Shown here: positions 1 through 4,776 of the stretch, piece after piece
How the letters are laid out: each line of letters opens with the position of its first letter
Numbering within the stretch: the stretch's first letter is position 1
DNA from: an uncultured Lysobacteraceae bacterium
Lineage (GTDB): Bacteria > Pseudomonadota > Gammaproteobacteria > Xanthomonadales > Rhodanobacteraceae
DNA: 5,882 nt
Direction of reading: 5' to 3'
Assembly: GCA_946480705.1 (NCBI GenBank)
Contig: CAMLLF010000279.1
Location: 1-5,882 of the forward strand
Translations under genes and position numbers: made by a program
The notes under the pieces: generated by a model
Database searches by the model: none
Told to the model about the DNA's origin: nothing
The model's input: the letters and a program-made list of their open reading frames with translations, nothing else

Positions 1-1308
1 CGCATACTGCTCCAGCGAGAGCGCGGGAATCGGCACGACCGCCTCCCCGACCGAGCGCACCCGCAGCACGTGCGCGCCCGGCGCGAGCCCGGCGAGACTC
101 AGATATCCCTGCAGGCCGCGCTGGCCGAGATCGCGACGCTCCGCGGTGACGAACGCGGCGAGATCGGCGGGCTTGTCGTCGATCGTGACCTCCCACAGCC
201 CGGCCAGGCACCGGCGACGCGCGGCGGAATCGACCGCCTGCGGGCATTGCACGCGCAAGACGGCATTGTCGCGTTCCGGCAGGTAAGGCAGGAACAATCG
301 CAAATGACCGTCGGCGATCATGTCGGCCGGAATCAGCGGCACGCGCGCGAGCGCGTCGCGCTCGCTACGCAGATTCGCATAGTGCGCACTGCGCAGACCC
401 TCTTCAGCATCGGTGTCGCCGAAATAAGCGTAGCTCGACACGAGCGCGAACTCGCGCACCGCACGTTCCTGCACGCTGCCGAACACGGCGCTCGACAGAA
501 GCAACAGCAGGAAGGCCAGCGTGAACGTACGTCTCGGCAGATTGCTTTCGAGCGAGAGCTGTACCGGCAGCACGAGGCGCTGCGGAAACAGGATGCCCTG
601 CAGGTAGATGAGTTTCTCGACGACCGTGCGCCGCCAGGCCGGGACGGGCCGCTGCTGCCGGCGTGCAAGCCACGCGCTGTCGAGTGCAAGCAACGGCAGC
701 ACGACGATGAGCGTCAGCACGGCGAACACGGTCGAGGCGGAATCGGTCGCGGGTTCAGCGGACTGGCCGGCCAGGGCGGCGAATCCCATCGCGAACAGGG
801 TCGCCACGACGAGCAGGACCCCGATCCACAGCACCGACAGCGCGACCAGGCTGACCAGCGCGAACACGATAGAGGCGACGCGGTCGGCCGCATCGATCGC
901 GGTATCGAGATCCACGACGGTGCGGCGGTGGTAGTCGCGCGTGATCGGCCCGATGCTGCGGATCTCGTCCCAGCGGATACCGGCGGGAAACGCCGCCTTG
1001 AGACCGATCAGGCCGACCCAGTAGGCGCGCACGGCCAGGTGCAGCAGGAACGCGCCGGCGAGCGTCATGCTGAGCCCGCTCCCGAGCTGGAACGCGAACG
1101 CGAGCAACAGGTGACGCTGACCCTCGGCGTGCACCTCGACCTGGACCCAATGGTCGAACAGCCAGCCGGGCAGCGACAGCAACGCGAGCAGGCTGATGCC
1201 GGAGATGATCAGCTCGAGTTCGTCGGTGCGCTCGCGCAGACTTTCGAACGCAACGCGCCGCTGTGTCGCGGCCAGCGATTCGGTCGATTCGACGGGTTCG
1301 TGGTTCAC
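1..1308 (-). CDS. Multi-spanning inner-membrane protein of unknown function, partial (C-terminus off the left edge)
   Basis: The frame is open from a GTG at 1308 to the window edge, giving 436 residues with no stop. The GTG start is chosen because GGAG (1318-1315) lies 6 nt upstream. The protein begins VNHEPVESTE. The N-terminus (1-30) is polar and cytoplasmic-like. Hydrophobic segments lie at about 33-51, 67-93, 144-175, 194-214 and 262-278, joined by basic loops (for example RRQQRPVPAWRR at 216-227). After the last segment comes a soluble region of at least 150 residues. It contains a Tyr/Asp-rich stretch (SSYAYFGDTDAEEG), two cysteines that could pair (CPQAVDSAARRRC), and a beta-rich end (GLWEVTIDD, GAHVLRVRSV) that resembles an extracytoplasmic sandwich domain. 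I do not recognise the family. A membrane-anchored sensor or envelope protein is possible, but nothing catalytic is visible. The coding call is strong because hydrophobic helices and loops alternate cleanly throughout. Confidence 0.85.
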   Translation of the reverse strand, partial: MNHEPVESTESLAATQRRVAFESLRERTDELELIISGISLLALLSLPGWLFDHWVQVEVHAEGQRHLLLAFAFQLGSGLSMTLAGAFLLHLAVRAYWVGLIGLKAAFPAGIRWDEIRSIGPITRDYHRRTVVDLDTAIDAADRVASIVFALVSLVALSVLWIGVLLVVATLFAMGFAALAGQSAEPATDSASTVFAVLTLIVVLPLLALDSAWLARRQQRPVPAWRRTVVEKLIYLQGILFPQRLVLPVQLSLESNLPRRTFTLAFLLLLLSSAVFGSVQERAVREFALVSSYAYFGDTDAEEGLRSAHYANLRSERDALARVPLIPADMIADGHLRLFLPYLPERDNAVLRVQCPQAVDSAARRRCLAGLWEVTIDDKPADLAAFVTAERRDLGQRGLQGYLSLAGLAPGAHVLRVRSVGEAVVPIPALSLEQYA

Positions 1309-1333
1309 GCCGGGCTCCGGCTGGCAAACGCGG

Positions 1334-1339
1334 AGTGTA
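1334..1339 (-). promoter_or_regulatory. Candidate -10 box for the membrane protein gene
   Basis: On the minus strand TACACT matches TATAAT at four of six positions. It lies about 25 nt upstream of the GTG at 1308, leaving a short leader that holds the GGAG ribosome binding site. No convincing -35 hexamer sits 16-18 bp further upstream, so this is a tentative call. The box lies downstream of the hairpin at 1371-1397, consistent with a new transcript starting here. Confidence 0.28.
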
Positions 1340-1370
1340 GCGGCAGAGCCGTCAGGAGCCGGCGTTTTCG

Positions 1371-1397
1371 GTGCCGGCGCCGCTGAGGCGCCGGCAC
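1371..1397 (-). terminator. Perfect 11-bp GC-rich hairpin after the small exported protein gene
   Basis: GTGCCGGCGCC and its exact reverse complement flank a 5-nt loop (1382-1386). The hairpin begins 6 nt past the stop codon at 1404-1406 of the minus-strand gene, where a terminator is expected. The sequence after it on that strand is CGAAAACG, with no U-tract, so it is not a textbook intrinsic terminator. It may work as a weak terminator or as a 3'-end stabiliser. Confidence 0.5.
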
Positions 1398-1403
1398 TGG
1401 TAT

Positions 1404-1772
1404 TCAGTCGTCCTGCGTCGCCGCCTGGCAGCCGACGAGGTCTTCGTCGTCGATGACCCAGGTGTTGCTGGTCGCACAGATGCCGACGTCCTCGACGATG
1501 CACTCGTCGCCGTCTTCATCGACCAGGCGCACGTCGTAGGCGCGGCAGGGAACGCCGGTCAGCGTGAAGCTGTCGCCCGTATTCACGGTGTGCTTGCCGA
1601 GCTGGTCTTCGCCCCATTCGCGCTCGTCGGTCGGCGAAAGGAACAGCTGATGAATCGCCCAGGCCGACTTGTTCTTGATCACGATCTTCGAATCGGACGA
1701 CTCGGCGACAACCTGACCGGAGGCGGCAACCATACCGGCGAACGCGAGCAGCAAACCAGAAAATTTGGTCAC
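1404..1772 (-). CDS. Small exported acidic protein with four cysteines, function unknown
   Basis: This encodes 122 residues from a GTG at 1772, chosen over an in-frame ATG at 1826 because GAGGGG (1785-1780) sits 7 nt upstream and because translation then opens directly with a signal peptide. Residues 1-23 form a Sec-type signal: K3, a hydrophobic core at 4-18, and VVA before a likely cleavage at 23/24. The mature part of about 99 residues is very acidic (22 Asp/Glu against 7 Lys/Arg). It has beta-type segments IVIKNKSAWAIHQLFLSP and DSFTLTGVPCRAYDVRLV, a WGED-LG motif at 53-59, and an acidic turn DEDGDE at 85-90 that looks like a calcium-type loop. Cysteines at 76, 91, 99 and 115 could form two disulfides in the periplasm. 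It resembles, from memory, small single-domain bacterial proteins of unknown role with a WGxDxLG motif and a CxYDxR strand. No enzyme function is suggested. It appears monocistronic, flanked by hairpins on both sides. Confidence 0.87.
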   Translation of the reverse strand: MTKFSGLLLAFAGMVAASGQVVAESSDSKIVIKNKSAWAIHQLFLSPTDEREWGEDQLGKHTVNTGDSFTLTGVPCRAYDVRLVDEDGDECIVEDVGICATSNTWVIDDEDLVGCQAATQDD

Positions 1773-1779
1773 GTGATTT

Positions 1780-1785
1780 CCCCTC
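1780..1785 (-). promoter_or_regulatory. Ribosome binding site that fixes the GTG start at 1772
   Basis: GAGGGG on the minus strand, 7 nt before GTG, is the best Shine-Dalgarno match near this gene. It decides the start in favour of the signal-peptide form. The ATG 54 nt further upstream would add 18 residues rich in Cys and Arg ahead of the signal peptide, which is implausible. Confidence 0.7.
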
Positions 1786-1807
1786 GATGCGCGACATGCG
1801 CGCGCGC

Positions 1808-1837
1808 ATTGTGTGACGGTGATCACGAGCCGTGCAA
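1808..1837 (-). promoter_or_regulatory. Candidate sigma-70 promoter of the small exported protein gene
   Basis: On the minus strand TTGCAC (1837-1832) and CACAAT (1813-1808) are separated by 18 bp. They match the -35 and -10 consensus at three and four positions. The predicted transcript would start near 1801 and have a leader of about 30 nt containing the ribosome binding site. The CRP-like palindrome at 1812-1827 falls between and partly over the two boxes, so a protein bound there would be expected to repress this promoter. Confidence 0.32.
1812..1827. promoter_or_regulatory. CRP/FNR-superfamily-type palindrome (TGTGA-N6-TCACG)
   Basis: TGTGACGGTGATCACG matches nine of the ten conserved positions of the CRP consensus TGTGA-N6-TCACA. 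CRP and its Xanthomonadales relative Clp recognise this kind of site. It sits in the 160-bp intergenic region, centred about 47 bp upstream of the GTG at 1772. That CRP-family sites have this form is established; that this one is bound is inference. Confidence 0.42.
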
Positions 1838-1877
1838 CGGGGATTTACCGGACGAGAGGCGTATGCAATTCCCTGAA

Positions 1878-1907
1878 CGACGAAGGCGCCATCGGGCGCC
1901 TTCGTCG
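1878..1907 (-). terminator. Perfect 13-bp hairpin terminator after the desaturase gene
   Basis: CGACGAAGGCGCC and its exact reverse complement flank a 4-nt loop (1891-1894), starting 25 nt past the desaturase stop codon (1933-1935). On the minus strand the stem ends TTCGTCG and is followed by TTCAGGG, so the U-tract is weak. The GAAGGCGCC...GGCGCCTTC form and its place after the gene make this the likely intrinsic terminator, and it separates the desaturase from the downstream small gene. Confidence 0.7.
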
Positions 1908-1932
1908 ACTCGTACCGGGTTGAACGCGACGG

Positions 1933-3105
1933 TCAGTGAGCCGGCGCCGCCACCAGCGAATAGCCTTTGAGTCGCGCCGCGAATTCCTGCAGCGCGCGGA
2001 TACCGCTGGCTTCGGCTTCGCGGCACCACTGCTTGAGGCCTTCGAGCATGGCTTCGCCGTTGCGGCTTTCCATCAGTTCGTGCAGACGGCCGCGGTATTC
2101 CATGACGGTCGCCATGGTCGGACGCTGGCTGACCCACTGGCCGAGACGCTCGCGCGCTTCGCTGTCGAGCCAGCGGCCGCCGTTCGACAGCGACCGGCGC
2201 AGACGGCGCGGCAGATCCTTGAGGTTGTTGCCGGCCTGGGCCGCCTCGTCACGCAGCGTCGGCAGCGTGACGCCGCCGAAGTAGTCGGTCATGATCGTGT
2301 CGCTGTCCGGCAGATGCACGTTCGGACGCACGTCGAGCGACGGCGCGACGCGCAGCACCTTGGCCATGCCGACGGACTCGAACGTCTTGATCGCCATCCA
2401 GCCGATGTCGAGCTCCCACTTGCGCAGCGCGAACTTCGACGAGCTCGGGAACGCGTGGTGATTGTTGTGCAGTTCTTCGCCGCCGATGATCAGGCCCCAG
2501 GGGCTCAGGTTCGTCGCGGTGTCGTTGCTCTCGAAATTGCGATAGCCCCACCAGTGGCCGAGACCGTTGACGACGCCGGCCGCCCAGAACGGAATCCAGA
2601 TCATCTGGCAGGCCCAGATCACGACACCCCAGAGACCGAACAGCGCGAAGTTCAGGAACAGCATCAGCGTCGGGCCGACTTCCGGCATCGGCGTGTAGAC
2701 GCGGCGCTCGATCCAGTCGTTCGGCGTGCCGAGTCCGTACTTGTCCATCGTCTCGGTGTTGCGGCGCGCCTGGCGATACAGGTCGACGCCGTCCCAGAGC
2801 ACCTTCTTGATGCCGTAGATGACCGGGCTGTGCGGATCCTCGTCGGTCTCGCATTTCGCGTGATGCTTGCGATGGATCGCTACCCACTCCTTCGTGACCA
2901 TCGCGGTCGAGAACCACGTCCAGAACCGGAAGAAGTGATTGAGCACCGGATGGAAGTCGACGCCGCGGTGCGCCTGACTGCGATGCAGGTACAGCGTCAC
3001 GGAGAAGATCGTCAGCTGCGTGACGAGCACGAAGTAGGCGATCAGCCACGGCCAACTGGCCTGGAGCAATCCTCCGGTCAGAAATTCGATCACGGCGTTA
3101 AACAT
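1933..3105 (-). CDS. Membrane fatty acid desaturase, DesA-like (delta-9 type), with C-terminal extension
   Basis: This encodes 390 residues. It belongs to the membrane-bound, di-iron fatty acid desaturase family, which uses O2 and electrons to put a cis double bond into a membrane acyl chain. All three histidine boxes are present: HRSQAH (41-46), HRKHH (78-82) and HNNHH (213-217, within GGEELHNNHH). The extra conserved histidine of NGLGHWWGYRNFE is at 184. Hydrophobic spans lie at about 17-38, 54-70, 145-170 and 170-182. Family hallmarks include TLYLHR, MVTKEWVAIHRKHHAKCET and DDPHSP-like EDPHSP. Residues from about 255 to 390 form a soluble, charged, helical extension beyond the catalytic core. 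The ATG at 3105 lacks a clear Shine-Dalgarno sequence, but the N-terminus (MFNAVIEFLTGG) leads straight into the first span as in relatives. DesA of Pseudomonas, a phospholipid delta-9 desaturase, is the nearest type I recall; whether this enzyme uses acyl-lipid or acyl-CoA cannot be read from sequence. It is divergent from the ABC operon and ends in its own terminator. Confidence 0.95.
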   Translation of the reverse strand: MFNAVIEFLTGGLLQASWPWLIAYFVLVTQLTIFSVTLYLHRSQAHRGVDFHPVLNHFFRFWTWFSTAMVTKEWVAIHRKHHAKCETDEDPHSPVIYGIKKVLWDGVDLYRQARRNTETMDKYGLGTPNDWIERRVYTPMPEVGPTLMLFLNFALFGLWGVVIWACQMIWIPFWAAGVVNGLGHWWGYRNFESNDTATNLSPWGLIIGGEELHNNHHAFPSSSKFALRKWELDIGWMAIKTFESVGMAKVLRVAPSLDVRPNVHLPDSDTIMTDYFGGVTLPTLRDEAAQAGNNLKDLPRRLRRSLSNGGRWLDSEARERLGQWVSQRPTMATVMEYRGRLHELMESRNGEAMLEGLKQWCREAEASGIRALQEFAARLKGYSLVAAPAH

Positions 3106-3145
3106 AGGTTAAGGAGCCAGCGAGAAAGGGGAAGGCGGAACAACG

Positions 3146-3151
3146 ACTATA
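3146..3151 (-). promoter_or_regulatory. Candidate -10 box of the desaturase promoter
   Basis: TATAGT on the minus strand matches TATAAT at five of six positions and lies about 40 nt upstream of the ATG at 3105, predicting a leader of around 33 nt. No hexamer 16-18 bp upstream (around 3168-3175) resembles TTGACA. This suggests a promoter that needs an activator or is otherwise regulated, as desaturase genes often are. Confidence 0.45.
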
Positions 3152-3202
3152 CGCGACGCTGTTTGTGGGTACTACGTGAAGCAATCCAAGTGCCACATGC
3201 GC

Positions 3203-3214
3203 AAACGTTCGTTT
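3203..3214. promoter_or_regulatory. Small inverted repeat AAACG-TT-CGTTT in the divergent promoter region
   Basis: A 12-bp palindrome with 5-bp arms sits in the 172-bp gap between the desaturase and the ABC operon, around 70 bp upstream of the predicted desaturase transcription start and about 25 bp upstream of the operon's -35 box. It could be an operator for a TetR-like lipid regulator. However, it is short and does not match any operator I can name with certainty. The rest of the gap holds only the two candidate promoters. Confidence 0.25.
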
Positions 3215-3238
3215 TTGTTGCGATTCTGAACGCAGCGC

Positions 3239-3268
3239 TTGTGGCGCGCGCGGCGTCTTGGCCACAAT
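3239..3268 (+). promoter_or_regulatory. Candidate promoter of the ABC operon, giving a nearly leaderless transcript
   Basis: TTGTGG (3239-3244) and CACAAT (3263-3268) are spaced by 18 bp. The expected transcription start, 6-8 nt past the -10 box, falls at about 3275, within a few bases of the GTG at 3278. This, and the absence of a Shine-Dalgarno sequence before that GTG, argue that the first gene is translated from a leaderless or near-leaderless mRNA. It also argues against the upstream in-frame TTG at 3239, which lies in the -35 box. Confidence 0.42.
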
Positions 3269-3277
3269 CCGCCGCCT

Positions 3278-4024
3278 GTGACCGCCCCCGCCTCCGCTCC
3301 CGCGCTTCGCATCGATCGCATCTCGCGCACACTCGCGGGGCGCAGCGCCGTGAGCGCGTTGAGTTTCGAGATCGCGCGCGGCGAGGTGGTCGGCCTGCTC
3401 GGGGTCAACGGCGCGGGCAAGTCGACGACGCTGCGCATGGTCGCCGGCGTGCTCGCCCCCGACGAAGGCCAGGTGCTGCTGGCGGGCGAGGATCTCTACG
3501 ACTATCCCGAGCGGGGCCGGCGCGGCATCGGCTATCTGCCCGAGCGCGCGCCGCTGCACGCGGAGCTGACCGTCGCCGAATACCTGACGTTCTGCGCGCG
3601 TCTGCATGGCCTGTCGAGCCGCGATGCGCGCGCAGCGGTACAGCGCGAAATCGGCCGCTGCGATCTCGGCGAGGTGGAGCGCCGCCTGATCGGCCAGCTG
3701 TCCAAGGGCTTCCAGCAACGCGTCGGCATCGCACAGGCGCTGCTGCACCAGCCGGCCGTCGTCGTGCTCGACGAACCGGCATCGGGGCTCGATCCGGTGC
3801 AGTCGCTGCGCATGCGCGAGCTGATCGGCGAGCTGCGCGCGACTCATGCGGTGCTGCTCTCGACGCATCTGCTCGCCGAAGCCGAAGCCTGCTGCGATCG
3901 CATTGCGATCCTGCATCGCGGCGTGCTGCGCCATCTCGATACCGTCGCGCCCGGCGAAACGGCGCGGCTCGAACAATTGTTCCTGCGCATCGCGACGGAT
4001 CTTCCGACCGAGGCTGTCGCATGA
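3278..4024 (+). CDS. ABC transporter ATP-binding subunit, GldA/NosF/CcmA-like
   Basis: This encodes 248 residues forming one nucleotide-binding domain, the cytoplasmic motor that pairs with the permease encoded immediately downstream. Visible motifs are Walker A GVNGAGKST (42-50), the signature LSKGFQQR (141-148), Walker B VVVLDEP (161-167) with catalytic E166, the D-loop ASGLDP (168-173) and the H-loop H197 in LLSTHLL. The Q-loop reads GYLPE (85-89), with Glu where most ABC proteins have Gln; I recall this as common in the GldA/NosF branch. The LSKGF signature, rather than LSGGQ, fits the same branch. The GTG at 3278 is chosen because it follows a candidate promoter closely. A TTG at 3239 would add 13 residues. 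The stop overlaps the next start as ATGA, implying translational coupling. Export or membrane remodelling are possible roles; the substrate is unknown. Confidence 0.93.
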   Translation: MTAPASAPALRIDRISRTLAGRSAVSALSFEIARGEVVGLLGVNGAGKSTTLRMVAGVLAPDEGQVLLAGEDLYDYPERGRRGIGYLPERAPLHAELTVAEYLTFCARLHGLSSRDARAAVQREIGRCDLGEVERRLIGQLSKGFQQRVGIAQALLHQPAVVVLDEPASGLDPVQSLRMRELIGELRATHAVLLSTHLLAEAEACCDRIAILHRGVLRHLDTVAPGETARLEQLFLRIATDLPTEAVA

Positions 4025-4776
4025 AGACGAGTTTCGTCATAGCCGGCCACGAGTGGCGAAGGCTGCGCGTGCAGTCCTGGTCGTGGCTGCTGCTCGCCAG
4101 CGTCGTTGCGCTGCTGGCCTGGGTATTCCTCGAGCGGCTCGACACGTTCCTGCGCGTCCAGGAAACCACGGGCAACGCGGCCAGCGTCGGCGCGACGGCT
4201 CAGGTCGCCGCTCCGGTACTCGGCTGGCTCGCGATCGTCATGATCGTGCTCGTTCCGCTCATGGGTTCGCGCGCGATTGCCGGCGAACGCCGTGCGCATT
4301 CGCTGAACCTGCTGCTCGCCGCCGGCGTCGGCGACGCGGCGATCGTCGTCGGCAAATGGCTCGGCCTGTTCGCCTGGCTGCTGCTGCTCATGGCGCTCGT
4401 CACGCTGATGCCGTTGAGCCTGATCGGTACGACCGACCTCGATCTCGGCCGCCTCGCTGCAAACCTCCTCGCGCTGGTCCTGCACGCGTCGGCGCTGACC
4501 GCGATCGCGCTGTACGCCTCCAGCATCACCGCGCAGCCCGTGCTGGCTGCGGCACTCGCGCTGCTGATCAATGTGCTGCTCTGCATCGTCGATCTCGGCG
4601 CGCGCGCCGCCGGCGTCAGCAACGGCCTGATCAACTGGCTCGCGCTGCCGACGCACTTCGGCCCGCTCAGCGACGGCGTCGTCGCGAGCGTGGATCTGAT
4701 CTGGTTCGTCCTGGTCACCGTCGTGTTCCTCGCGCTGGCGTCGCGCCAGCTCGCGGGCCTCCGGAGCACGGACTGA
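4021..4776 (+). CDS. ABC-2 type transporter permease, GldF-like
   Basis: This encodes 251 residues, a membrane subunit of the transporter powered by the upstream ATPase. About six hydrophobic spans are seen at 20-37, 63-81, 106-134, 146-168, 173-193 and 226-245. The loop after the second span, GSRAIAGERRAHSLNLLLA (82-100), is the R-x-I-x-x-E-R-x-x-x-S/T-L-x-L-L signature that ABC-2 permeases place between spans 2 and 3. The first span is preceded by an amphipathic basic segment (HEWRRLRVQSW) typical of this family. The ATG overlaps the ATPase stop by 4 nt and has GAGG (4010-4013) 7 nt upstream. Its end overlaps the next gene by 1 nt (TGATG). NosY-like and GldF-like permeases look similar; the downstream GldG-family gene favours the Gld type. 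Confidence 0.91.
   Translation: MKTSFVIAGHEWRRLRVQSWSWLLLASVVALLAWVFLERLDTFLRVQETTGNAASVGATAQVAAPVLGWLAIVMIVLVPLMGSRAIAGERRAHSLNLLLAAGVGDAAIVVGKWLGLFAWLLLLMALVTLMPLSLIGTTDLDLGRLAANLLALVLHASALTAIALYASSITAQPVLAAALALLINVLLCIVDLGARAAGVSNGLINWLALPTHFGPLSDGVVASVDLIWFVLVTVVFLALASRQLAGLRSTD

Noticed and set aside
70..1386. A 438-codon plus-strand frame opposite the unknown membrane protein
   Set aside because: It has shadow composition (charged Arg/Glu/Gln repeats) and no ribosome binding site, while the minus-strand frame shows well-formed transmembrane helices.
1773..1826. An upstream ATG (1826) extending the small exported protein by 18 residues
   Set aside because: The extension (MITVTQCARACRASRGNH) would bury the signal peptide and starts inside the CRP-like palindrome. 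The GTG at 1772 has a strong ribosome binding site.
3239..3277. TTG start at 3239 for the ATPase
   Set aside because: It coincides with the candidate -35 box, has no ribosome binding site, and adds a low-complexity basic N-terminus not expected in this family.
3098..3976. A 292-codon minus-strand frame opposite the ATPase, running into the desaturase start
   Set aside because: It is antisense to all ABC motifs and would overlay the desaturase promoter; no domain is recognisable.
1936..4776. A 946-codon open plus-strand frame spanning the desaturase region, the promoter gap, the ATPase and the permease
   Set aside because: Only its last 251 codons are the real permease. The upstream part is antisense to the desaturase and out of frame with the ATPase, is rich in Arg/Ala with no domain, and is open because of high G+C codon bias.
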